Positions 7,241-13,375 of a DNA stretch of 13,375 nucleotides are shown here, piece by piece; position 1 is the stretch's first letter; each line of letters begins with the position of its first letter. The position numbers were made by a program, and so were the translations under genes. Under the pieces are notes generated by a model. The model worked only from the letters and a program-made list of their open reading frames with translations, searched no databases and had not been told where the DNA came from. The stretch is from Pseudomonadota bacterium. GTDB taxonomy: Bacteria; Pseudomonadota; Gammaproteobacteria; Steroidobacterales; Steroidobacteraceae. The DNA lies in NCBI GenBank assembly GCA_003242685.1, contig QGVD01000086.1, positions 1 to 13,375 on the forward strand, written 5' to 3'.

Positions 7241-7564
7241 TCAGACGCTGAAGCTCTCACCGCAACCGCACTCCCCCTTCACGTTGGGGTTGCGGAAGCG
7301 GAACGCCTCGTTGAGGCCCTGCTTGACGAAGTCGACGGTGGTGCCGTCGATGAGCTCGAGGCTGTCGGGATCCACGACGATCTTGACTCCGCGATCCTCG
7401 AAGACGACGTCTCCGGGGCGGACCTCGTCGGCATAGTTCACGACATAGGCAAAGCCCGAGCAGCCCGTCCTGCGCACGCCGAGGCGCAGGCCGATGCCCT
7501 GCCCTCGCGAGGCGAGAAAGCTCTTTACGCGATTCGCTGCAGACTCTGTCAGTGAAATGGCCAT
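7241..7564 (-). CDS. iscA: IscA, A-type iron-sulfur carrier
   Basis: IscA-type proteins bind iron or an iron-sulfur cluster and hand clusters to target enzymes. The 107-residue product is the same length as E. coli IscA, and its three cluster cysteines fall at the same positions: Cys35 in RRTGCSGFAY, and Cys99 and Cys101 in ECGCGESF. ATG at 7564 begins MAISLTESAANRVKSFL, the expected N-terminus; there is no strong ribosome site. It lies 40 bases after the desulfurase fusion gene and probably shares its transcript, although TAGAAT at 7597-7592 resembles a -10 box and might give extra expression. The usual followers hscB, hscA and fdx are absent; ndk comes next after a structured gap. ErpA is the nearest alternative, but length, cysteine positions and the place after the desulfurase favour IscA. 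Confidence 0.9.
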   Translation of the reverse strand: MAISLTESAANRVKSFLASRGQGIGLRLGVRRTGCSGFAYVVNYADEVRPGDVVFEDRGVKIVVDPDSLELIDGTTVDFVKQGLNEAFRFRNPNVKGECGCGESFSV

Positions 7565-7604
7565 GGTGGTCGAGTAAGCCGTATGCGGGCGATTCTAGGC
7601 CCTT

Positions 7605-9203
7605 TCAAGCCACCCACCGCTCTGCGGCGGCGCGCAGCGCATCCTCCACGACGAGCAGCCGGCCGAGCTTCTCGACCGGCACCTCGAGCGCACGAGCCCA
7701 CTCTTCCGGTGTGCCGGGAATCAGTGCCTCCCGCGTCCTTCCCGGGAGCTGCGACGTCAGCCAGGCGCACGCCGCCAGAGTATGAGGACAGCCGCGGGCC
7801 TGGAACCGTGCGTCCTTCACAGTGGTTCCCCGGACCTGGAGCTGGAACCTGACCGCCACATCCTGGTGGGCATCCCGTGCCTCTCCTTCGATGAGGTCGC
7901 CACCTGACCCGGCCAGTCGCCCGGCGCCGGGCAGCTCCTGGAACAGCCGCCGGACTGCGGGGCCGTACAGCTCGGCCGGCGGACCCTCGCCGGGATCGGC
8001 CGACACGTCCACCGGATCACCGGAAGCCACGGCTCGCAGCCGCTGGACGGCCGCACGGACGCGTTCGACGGCAAAGTCGACGTCGTCCTGCGTCGTGAAA
8101 CGGCCGAGGCTGAAGCGCAGCGAGCTTCCGGCCAATGCGCTGCTGCGGCCGAGAGCACGCAGTACGTAAGACGGCTCGCCGCTCGCGGAGTTGCATGCCG
8201 AGCCGCGCGAGACGGCGACGCCCTCTATGGCTGCCAGGAGACTCTCCCCTTCGACGCCCTCGAAGCTCACATTGAGGATCGCGGGCACGCGGGGGCTTGC
8301 CGCACCGTTCAAGTGCACCCCGCCCAGCGGCTCGAGTCCCTTCCACAGCCGCTCGCGCAGGGCTTCGAGGCGCGCCGGTTCGGTTGCGAGGGCCTCACGG
8401 GCCAGCTCGCACGCGAGCCCGAAGCCCACGATCTGGTGAGTCGCCAGAGTTCCCGACCGCAAGCCTGCTTCCTGACCTCCACCGAAGCTCACCGGCTGCA
8501 GGCGCGCGCGGCATTCCTTCCGCACGTACAGCGCACCGATGCCCTTCGGCCCACAGAGCTTGTGAGCGGTGAAGGACAGGAAATCGACCGGCAGCGCCCG
8601 GCAGTCGATGGGGATTCTCCCCGCGCTCTGTGCCGCGTCGCTGTGGAACAGGATGTCCCGCTCGCGGCACAGCGCGCCGATCGCCGCGATGTCCTGCACG
8701 ACGCCGGTCTCGTTGTTCACGTGCATGACCGACACGAGCACCGTGTCCGGGCGCAGAGCCGCCTCAATGGCGCGAGGATCGACCCTTCCGGAAGCGTCAG
8801 GTGAGACATAGGTGACGCTGAATCCTTCCTTCTCGAGACGGCGGCAGGGATCGAGCACGGCGCGGTGCTCGATGCGCGACGTGACGACGTGCCTTCCACG
8901 GTCGGCGTTCGCCCGTGCGGCGCCGAAGAGCGCGAGATTGTTCGACTCCGTCGCACCCGACGTGAGCACGATCTCCGCGGGACTCGCGCCGACGAGCGCC
9001 GCGATGCGCTCGCGTGCCTGCTCCACGCGCGCGCGTGCTTCGCGGCCGAAGACATGCGCGGACGAAGGATTGCCGAACGCTCCATCGAGCGTGAGGCATT
9101 CGCTCATCGCCTGCGCGACGCGCGGATCGACCGGAGACGTCGCGGCGTAATCCAGATAAACCGCGCGCCGCGCGCCGCGTGACGAGCCGGATGCGCCGCT
9201 CAT
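7605..9203 (-). CDS. iscS: Cysteine desulfurase IscS fused to a degenerate IscU-like domain
   Basis: The 532-residue protein has two parts. Residues 14-392 are a PLP-dependent class V desulfurase that would take sulfur from cysteine as a persulfide. They contain His113 in IEHRAVLD, the PLP lysine Lys215 in AHKLCGPKG, and the catalytic Cys337 in SRGSACNSAS, followed by EPSYVLRALG as in E. coli IscS. After a Pro/Gly/Asp linker (about 395-410), residues 411-532 align by eye with IscU: DARFQARGC matches IscU DARFKTYGC (Cys63), and VVEDALRAA matches LAEDAIKAA. Of the IscU ligands, Asp39 (Asp448) and Cys63 (Cys472) remain. Cys37 is His446, His105 is Gly514 and Cys106 is Arg515. The HscA site LPPVK reads VPVEK. 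The ATG overlaps the trmJ stop as ATGA. Desulfurase activity is well supported; the scaffold role of the tail is doubtful. Confidence 0.9.
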   Translation of the reverse strand: MSGASGSSRGARRAVYLDYAATSPVDPRVAQAMSECLTLDGAFGNPSSAHVFGREARARVEQARERIAALVGASPAEIVLTSGATESNNLALFGAARANADRGRHVVTSRIEHRAVLDPCRRLEKEGFSVTYVSPDASGRVDPRAIEAALRPDTVLVSVMHVNNETGVVQDIAAIGALCRERDILFHSDAAQSAGRIPIDCRALPVDFLSFTAHKLCGPKGIGALYVRKECRARLQPVSFGGGQEAGLRSGTLATHQIVGFGLACELAREALATEPARLEALRERLWKGLEPLGGVHLNGAASPRVPAILNVSFEGVEGESLLAAIEGVAVSRGSACNSASGEPSYVLRALGRSSALAGSSLRFSLGRFTTQDDVDFAVERVRAAVQRLRAVASGDPVDVSADPGEGPPAELYGPAVRRLFQELPGAGRLAGSGGDLIEGEARDAHQDVAVRFQLQVRGTTVKDARFQARGCPHTLAACAWLTSQLPGRTREALIPGTPEEWARALEVPVEKLGRLLVVEDALRAAAERWVA

Positions 9204-9949
9204 GTTCCCGTGGACCGTCCGCCGCCTGCGGGCCGGCGGCGGTTCTGCACGGCCGTGAGGAAGCCGCGCAGGATGTTCACTTCGTTCTGATCGAGCTCGG
9301 CGCGCTGCAGGAAACGCCGGATGCGCGTCATCAGATGCGTCCCGCTCTGCGTGCGGTCGCGGAAATCGACCTCCTGGAACACTTCCGCCAGATGGTCGTA
9401 GAGCCGCTGCATCTCCTCCGGCGTGGCGAGCGGCGCGCTCGTGCGCACGGCCGGAGGCTCGGTCCCGCGTGCGCGCAGCAGCTCGTAGCTGACGATCTGC
9501 ACCGCCATCGCCAGATTGAGCGAGGGGTACTCGGGATTCGCCGGAATGCGGATCAGGATGTGCGCAGCGGCGAGATCCTCGTTCGTGAGCCCGGTGCGCT
9601 CCGCGCCGAACAGCACCGCCACGGGTGAGCCCGCGGCCTCGCTCACGATGCGCGCGGCGGCGTCCCGGACGTCGAGCACGCGGAAGTACTGGTCGCGCTC
9701 GCGCGAGGTGGTCGCCGCCACGAAGCCGACGCCCTGCAGCGCCTCGGGTACCGATTCCACGACGCGCGCCCGGGCGAGCACGTCGTCCGCACTGGAAGCG
9801 CGCGCCGTCGCCTCGGCGTGAGGAAACACCTTCGGCCGGACGAGCACGAGCTCGTAGAGACCCATGTTCTTCATGGCGCGCGCGACGGCACCGATATTGC
9901 CGGGATGCGAAGGCGCGACGAGAACGATGCGGATGGGCAGCGGATTCAC
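9200..9949 (-). CDS. trmJ: TrmJ, tRNA Cm32/Um32 2'-O-methyltransferase
   Basis: TrmJ is a SPOUT-fold, SAM-dependent enzyme that methylates the ribose at position 32 of several tRNAs. From GTG at 9949 the product is 249 residues, close to E. coli TrmJ (246). It begins VNPLPIRIVLVAPSHPGNIG. SPOUT motifs are present: NIGAVARAMKNMG (18-30), FGAERTGLTNEDL (114-126) and PSLNLAMAVQIVSYEL (142-157), which build the knotted SAM site. A C-terminal helical extension follows. The start is uncertain: no good ribosome site precedes 9949, and the frame stays open to another GTG at 10030, which would add 27 residues with no family support. It overlaps the desulfurase fusion by 4 bases. The suhB-trmJ-isc order is typical for gammaproteobacteria, but iscR, normally next, is missing. 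Confidence 0.93.
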   Translation of the reverse strand: MNPLPIRIVLVAPSHPGNIGAVARAMKNMGLYELVLVRPKVFPHAEATARASSADDVLARARVVESVPEALQGVGFVAATTSRERDQYFRVLDVRDAAARIVSEAAGSPVAVLFGAERTGLTNEDLAAAHILIRIPANPEYPSLNLAMAVQIVSYELLRARGTEPPAVRTSAPLATPEEMQRLYDHLAEVFQEVDFRDRTQSGTHLMTRIRRFLQRAELDQNEVNILRGFLTAVQNRRRPAGGGRSTGT

Positions 9950-9975
9950 GGATGAGAAACCCGGTTCACGGATGA
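9945..9975. repeat. Direct repeat of 11 bases at the trmJ start
   Basis: TTCACGGATGA occurs at 9945-9955 and again at 9965-9975, exactly 20 bases apart. Read on the minus strand each copy contains TCATCCGTGAA, so the inner copy holds the GTG used as the trmJ start and the outer copy holds a GTG in another frame. A 20-base spacing is about two helical turns, which would suit a dimeric regulator, but a local duplication is equally possible. Confidence 0.4.
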
Positions 9976-10056
9976 CCTGAGCGCGCGGCGCGGACCCGAT
10001 GGTCGGGGCTTCAGGATACCGTGGAGACACGCGGTGCGTCCGCAGGGGCGCGCCGT

Positions 10057-10086
10057 CTGATAGGCTTTAGGGCTTCACCGCGTCAG
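10057..10086 (-). promoter_or_regulatory. Possible promoter for trmJ and the isc genes
   Basis: On the minus strand CTGACG (10086-10081) and TATCAG (10062-10057) are separated by 18 bases, each with 4 of 6 consensus matches. It lies in the 155-base divergent gap between trmJ and suhB and would give a leader of roughly 100 bases. A second weak -10-like TATCCT lies at 10018-10013. I see no convincing IscR site. Confidence 0.25.
10058..10066 (+). promoter_or_regulatory. Possible extended -10 element for suhB
   Basis: TGATAGGCT fits the extended -10 pattern TGnTAnnnT and lies 38 bases before the suhB ATG. No good -35 box is found at the right distance, which extended -10 promoters tolerate. It overlaps the -10 candidate read in the opposite direction for trmJ. 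Confidence 0.25.
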
Positions 10087-10104
10087 TCACGAGCTTACTC
10101 AGGC

Positions 10105-10905
10105 ATGCAGGCACTTCTCAACATCGCGGTTCGCGCCGCCCGACGCGCGGGCGAGGTGATCGTGCGGAGTCTCAACCGCCTGGAGAGCCTGCAGGTCTCG
10201 TCCAAGGGACGCAACGACTTCGTCACGGAGATCGACCACGCCGCCGAGCGCGAGATCATCTCGGTGATCCGCCGCGCGTATCCGAATCACGCCTTCCTGG
10301 CCGAGGAGAGCGGCGCCAGCGGCGACAGTGATACCGTCTGGATCATCGATCCGCTCGACGGCACCACCAACTTCCTGCACGGCTTCCCGGTGTTCGCGGT
10401 TTCCATCGCCTGCCAGCATCGCGGCCGTCTCGAGCACGCGGTCGTCTACGATCCGATGCGGCAGGAGCTCTTCACGGCCTCGCGCGGCGCCGGTGCACAG
10501 CTCGACAACCGGCGCATCCGCGTCAGCCGCCAGCGCGATCTCGAGGGCGCGCTCATCGCGACGGGCTTCCCCTATCGCGCGAACGCACGCTACGCGGACG
10601 CGTATCTCGCCATGCTGAAGACGGTGATGCTGGCGAGCGCCGGCGTACGGCGCGCCGGATCGGCTGCGCTCGACCTGGCTTATGTCGCAGCGGGCCGCGT
10701 CGACGGCTTCTGGGAGATCGGGCTTTCGCCCTGGGACACGGCCGCCGGCACGCTGCTCATCCAGGAGGCGGGAGGTCGCATCGGCACGCTCACCGGCGGT
10801 GAATACCGCCAGAACGGCAACATCATCGCCGGCAACCCCAAGGTCTACGCCGCGCTGGTGAAGGCGCTCGCGCCTCACGTGCCGGAGGATCTGCGCGAAC
10901 CCTGA
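10105..10905 (+). CDS. suhB: SuhB, inositol-1-monophosphatase family protein
   Basis: SuhB has magnesium-dependent inositol monophosphatase activity; in E. coli its main cellular role is in rRNA transcription antitermination and ribosome biogenesis. The 266-residue product has the family's metal-site motifs: Glu67-Glu68 in FLAEESG, motif A IDPLDGTTNFLHGFP with Asp82 and Asp85, and motif B with Asp211 in LSPWDTAAG. Length and the start MQALLNIAVRAARRAGEVI match SuhB. ATG at 10105 is preferred over the longer open frame beginning at 10021, whose extra 28 residues look unrelated; the ribosome site is weak (CAGG). It is divergent from trmJ across a short promoter region, the usual arrangement in gammaproteobacteria. 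The catalytic residues are complete, so enzymatic activity is expected. Confidence 0.94.
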   Translation: MQALLNIAVRAARRAGEVIVRSLNRLESLQVSSKGRNDFVTEIDHAAEREIISVIRRAYPNHAFLAEESGASGDSDTVWIIDPLDGTTNFLHGFPVFAVSIACQHRGRLEHAVVYDPMRQELFTASRGAGAQLDNRRIRVSRQRDLEGALIATGFPYRANARYADAYLAMLKTVMLASAGVRRAGSAALDLAYVAAGRVDGFWEIGLSPWDTAAGTLLIQEAGGRIGTLTGGEYRQNGNIIAGNPKVYAALVKALAPHVPEDLREP

Positions 10906-10919
10906 GCCGATCCCCGCGC

Positions 10920-10949
10920 TTGCCTTCGATCCAACCCCGTGGCTAAGGT
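10920..10949 (+). promoter_or_regulatory. Weak promoter candidate for the permease
   Basis: TTGCCT (10920-10925) and TAAGGT (10944-10949) are 18 bases apart in the 114-base gap between suhB and the permease gene. The matches are poor (4 of 6 and 3 of 6), and read-through from suhB is an alternative. Confidence 0.2.
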
Positions 10950-11019
10950 AGCGCGCGACCGCGGCAGCGACTCGATGCCGCGCCTGGCTGCGAGGCTCGA
11001 ACCCGCACAGGGGGGACTC

Positions 11020-12525
11020 ATGTTGATGAAGAATCTTCTGGCCACGAAACCGGTCGAGCCTGCGCCGCACGTCGATGCGGGCGAACCGGTCGAAGGCACT
11101 CTCTCGGGCGAAGCCAGCCTCAAGCGCGTGCTCACCGCGCGTCAGCTCGTGATGCTCGGCATCGGTGCCGTGATCGGAGCGGGCATATTCGTTCTGACCG
11201 GACAGGCGGCGGCGCACTACGCCGGACCGGCAGTGGTGCTGAGCTTCGTCATCGCGGGTATCGCGTGCGCGTTCGCGGGACTGTGCTACGCGGAGTTCGC
11301 CTCGATGCTGCCGGTCTCGGGCAGCGCCTATTCCTACGCGTACGCGACCCTCGGCGAGGGCGTCGCCTGGTTCATCGGCTGGATGCTGGTGCTCGAGTAC
11401 CTGTTCGCGGCCTCGACCGTGGCAGTCGGCTGGTCTGGTTATCTCAACAGCTTCCTCGGGCTCTTCGGCGCCGCGCTGCCCGATGCGCTCGCCAGCGCCC
11501 CGCTCGCGTACTCGAAGGGGACGCTGACCTTCACGGGCGCGATCGTGAACCTGCCCGCCGTCGCCATCGTCGCGGCGATCACCGGCCTGTGCTACGTCGG
11601 CATCACCCAGTCGGCATTCGTCAACTCGATCATCGTCGCCGTCAAGGTCGCGGTGATCCTGCTCTTCATTGCCTTCAGCCTCCAGTTCGTGAACGTGGAC
11701 AACTGGGCGCCCTTCATCCCGCCCGCGGAGGAAGGCGGCCGCTACGGCTGGCTCGGCGTGCTGCGCGCCGCGTCGATCGTGTTCTTCGCCTACATCGGGT
11801 TCGATGCCGTTTCGACCGCGGCGGGCGAGGCGAAGAATCCACAGCGCGACATGCCGATCGGCATCCTCGGCTCGCTCGCGATCTGCACGCTGCTCTACAT
11901 CATCGTCTCGGCGGTGCTCACGGGCCTTCTGCCCTACTCCCAGCTCGGCACGCCCAAGCCGGTCGCCACGGCGCTCGAGGCCTACCCGAGCCTGCTGTGG
12001 CTCAAGACGCTGGTCGAGATCGGTGCGATCGCGGGGCTCTCCTCGGTGATCCTGGTCATGCTCATGGGGCAGCCGCGCATCTTCTACACGATGGCGAAGG
12101 ACGGCCTTCTGCCGCGCCTCTTCAGCCGCGTGCATCCGAAGTTCCGTACGCCGCACGTGAGCACGATCATCGTCGGCGTGATCGCCGCCACGCTCGCGGG
12201 GCTCCTGCCCATCGGTGTACTGGGCGATCTCGTCTCGATGGGCACGCTGCTCGCGTTCGCCACGGTGTGCGTCGGCGTGCTGGTCCTGCGCTACACGCGC
12301 CCGGACCTGCCGCGGCCCTTCCGTGTCGCCTTCGCACCGGTCGTGTGCACGCTCGGCGCTCTCGCGTGCCTCACGCTCTTCACCATGGCGTTCCTCGACA
12401 ACTGGCACTGGATGAGCGCCTGGATCCTGGTCGGCATCGCCGTCTACTTCGGCTACGGCTACCGCCACAGCCGGCTGCGTGAGCGCGCGAATGGCGCAGC
12501 CAGTGCGCAGCCGGTGGTGCGATAG
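11020..12525 (+). CDS. APC-family amino-acid permease, cationic amino-acid transporter type
   Basis: This is an inner-membrane secondary transporter of the amino acid-polyamine-organocation superfamily, most like the cationic amino-acid transporter branch (YfnA/YhdG type). The 501-residue product has a soluble N-terminus of about 40 residues, then about 12 hydrophobic helices. Helix 1 carries the broken-helix motif GIGAVIGAGIFVLTG (47-61). Helix 6 and its following loop read FFAYIGFDAVSTAAGEAKNP (255-274), the conserved signature of this branch. The cytoplasmic loop RIFYTMAKDGLLP (353-365) is also typical. The start is ATG at 11020, with a run of six G five bases upstream; an ATG two codons later is possible. 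The upstream open frame from 10939 adds unrelated sequence. The substrate cannot be told from sequence alone. It converges with the terC gene. Confidence 0.92.
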   Translation: MLMKNLLATKPVEPAPHVDAGEPVEGTLSGEASLKRVLTARQLVMLGIGAVIGAGIFVLTGQAAAHYAGPAVVLSFVIAGIACAFAGLCYAEFASMLPVSGSAYSYAYATLGEGVAWFIGWMLVLEYLFAASTVAVGWSGYLNSFLGLFGAALPDALASAPLAYSKGTLTFTGAIVNLPAVAIVAAITGLCYVGITQSAFVNSIIVAVKVAVILLFIAFSLQFVNVDNWAPFIPPAEEGGRYGWLGVLRAASIVFFAYIGFDAVSTAAGEAKNPQRDMPIGILGSLAICTLLYIIVSAVLTGLLPYSQLGTPKPVATALEAYPSLLWLKTLVEIGAIAGLSSVILVMLMGQPRIFYTMAKDGLLPRLFSRVHPKFRTPHVSTIIVGVIAATLAGLLPIGVLGDLVSMGTLLAFATVCVGVLVLRYTRPDLPRPFRVAFAPVVCTLGALACLTLFTMAFLDNWHWMSAWILVGIAVYFGYGYRHSRLRERANGAASAQPVVR

Positions 12526-12574
12526 ACCGGAGACGTCAGACGACAGGATTCCCGCCAGGGACGGCGACAATCGG

Positions 12575-12595
12575 GCGCGCGGACTCTCCGCGCGC
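12575..12595. terminator. Perfect GC hairpin between convergent genes
   Basis: GCGCGCGGA (12575-12583) and TCCGCGCGC (12587-12595) form a perfect 9-base stem with a 3-base loop, 49 bases after the permease stop. It lies in the 126-base gap where the permease and terC genes converge, so it could end transcripts from both sides. It has only TTC, not a T-run, on the plus side, so intrinsic termination is unproven. Confidence 0.5.
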
Positions 12596-12641
12596 TTCAC
12601 CTCAGGAACAGAAGACCAGAACGAGCGGACCGCGCGGAGTG

Positions 12642-12663
12642 AGCGGCGGCGTCAGCCGCCGCT
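12642..12663 (-). terminator. Perfect hairpin around the terC stop codon
   Basis: AGCGGCGGC (12642-12650) and GCCGCCGCT (12655-12663) form a perfect 9-base stem with a 4-base loop. On the minus strand the loop reads TGAC, so the terC stop codon sits in it and the last codons (Ser-Gly-Gly) form one arm. It probably acts as a transcript-end structure or protects the mRNA 3' end; there is no T-run. Confidence 0.4.
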
Positions 12664-13368
12664 GTCCTCATCCGACTGCGCGCGCCGCGACATGAGGGCG
12701 CGCAGCCGCAGATTGATCATCTCCACGCCGACCGAGAAGGCCATCGCGAAGTAGAGGTATCCCTTCGGGATCTCGAAGTGGAAGCCCTCGGCGATGAGCG
12801 CCACGCCGACCAGGATCAGGAACGCGAGCGCCAGCACCTTGATGGTGGGATGACGGTCGACGAAGGCGCTGATGGATCGCGACAGCCACATCATGAACAG
12901 GATCGCGATGACGATGGCGGCCACCATGATCGGCAGGTCGTCGGCGAGGCCCACCGCCGTGAACACCGAATCGAGTGAGAAGACGATGTCGATGACCGCG
13001 ATCTGCGTCACGATCATCACGAAGCTGGAATAGACCGGCGCACTGCGGGGCTCGGCCGCGCCCTCGAGCGTGTGGTGGATCTCGAGCACGCTCTTCGCCA
13101 GCAGGAACAGCCCGCCGAGGAACAGGATGATGTCGCGCCCCGACACGCCGTGATCGCCGATGTGGAACCAGGGCTTCGTGAGGCGCGTGAGCCAGACGAT
13201 CGAGAACAGCAGCGCGATGCGCGTGAGCATCGCCAGGGCGAGGCCCGTGACCCGCGCCGATTCCCGCCGATGCTCGGGGAGCCGCCCGACGAGAATCGAG
13301 ATGAAGATGATGTTGTCAATCCCGAGACGGATCTCGAGGGGGGTAAGGGTACCGAATGCAAGCCACCC
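12652..13368 (-). CDS. TerC-family membrane protein (YgdQ-like), 5' end disrupted or mis-sequenced
   Basis: TerC-family proteins are polytopic inner-membrane proteins linked to metal-ion handling; some relatives export manganese. Recognisable protein runs from 13368 to 12652, 238 residues, very like E. coli YgdQ (237). It includes WLAFGTLTPLEIRLGIDN near the N-terminus, FSLDSVFTAVGLADDL in the middle and PKGYLYFAMAFSVGVEMINL near the end. Both acidic motifs (GIDN with Asp18, SLDS with Asp133) are kept, with about seven hydrophobic helices. However, an in-frame TAA at 13371-13369 precedes residue 1, and no ATG, GTG or TTG occurs before the ATG at 13230. A product from that ATG (192 residues) would lack the first helix and GIDN. 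Helix 1 also has an odd Pro and Arg where relatives have hydrophobic residues. Either the gene is broken, or the sequence at the right edge is faulty. Confidence 0.85.
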   Translation of the reverse strand, partial: GWLAFGTLTPLEIRLGIDNIIFISILVGRLPEHRRESARVTGLALAMLTRIALLFSIVWLTRLTKPWFHIGDHGVSGRDIILFLGGLFLLAKSVLEIHHTLEGAAEPRSAPVYSSFVMIVTQIAVIDIVFSLDSVFTAVGLADDLPIMVAAIVIAILFMMWLSRSISAFVDRHPTIKVLALAFLILVGVALIAEGFHFEIPKGYLYFAMAFSVGVEMINLRLRALMSRRAQSDEDSGG

Positions 13369-13375
13369 TTAAGAG

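Noticed and set aside
9950..10030. A longer trmJ starting at GTG 10030
   Set aside because: The extra 27 residues have no TrmJ similarity, and the shorter form gives the normal family length. The start remains uncertain.
10099..12600. An 833-codon minus-strand open frame opposite suhB and the permease gene
   Set aside because: It runs antisense to two well-supported genes, its product is a low-complexity Arg/Asp/Glu/His-rich string without any domain, and such mirror frames are expected in very GC-rich DNA.
13341..13371. Restriction-site-like words (GGTACC, CTCGAG, CTTAAG) near the right edge suggesting vector sequence
   Set aside because: The reading frame through most of this stretch still encodes recognisable TerC protein, so the words are probably chance in GC-rich DNA.
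1..13375. Mobile elements, CRISPR arrays, tRNA or rRNA genes, or a defence system
   Set aside because: No transposase, integrase, regularly spaced repeat array, or cloverleaf-like sequence was seen; every well-supported gene except the permease and terC belongs to the conserved housekeeping order.

Overview
The window is ordinary chromosomal DNA from a GC-rich bacterium, most probably a gammaproteobacterium outside the enterics. The order ndk-rlmN-pilW-rodZ-hisS-yfgM-bamB-der, with suhB and trmJ close by, is the conserved gammaproteobacterial layout around the isc locus. I cannot name the genus. I see no insertion sequence, phage gene, tRNA, rRNA or CRISPR array. No gene-free stretch exceeds 300 bases; the longest are 6992-7240 and 9950-10104.

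Left part (1-6991, minus strand): a tightly packed block read right to left as ndk, rlmN, pilW, rodZ, hisS, yfgM, bamB and der, with der cut by the left edge. Gaps are 25 bases or fewer, and rlmN/pilW and rodZ/hisS overlap by 4 bases, so this looks like one operon. It joins nucleotide balance (Ndk), rRNA/tRNA methylation (RlmN), tRNA charging (HisS), type IV pilus assembly (PilW), cell shape (RodZ), outer-membrane protein insertion (BamB with YfgM) and ribosome assembly (Der). The usual ispG between rodZ and hisS is missing.

Middle part (6992-9949, minus strand): trmJ, then a cysteine desulfurase fused to an IscU-like C-terminal domain, then iscA. trmJ and the fusion gene overlap by 4 bases. 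In the usual arrangement iscR, iscS, iscU, iscA, hscB, hscA and fdx would sit here. Only the fusion and iscA remain. The IscU-like part has lost two of the three cluster-binding cysteines and the HscA-recognition motif. This is the most unusual feature of the window. The 249-base gap between iscA and ndk holds strong hairpins and a possible ndk promoter.

Right part (9950-13375): a divergent promoter region, then suhB and an APC-family amino-acid permease on the plus strand. Facing the permease is a TerC-family membrane protein gene on the minus strand, with two perfect GC-rich hairpins between them. The terC reading frame meets an in-frame stop exactly where its N-terminus should lie, seven bases from the right edge.
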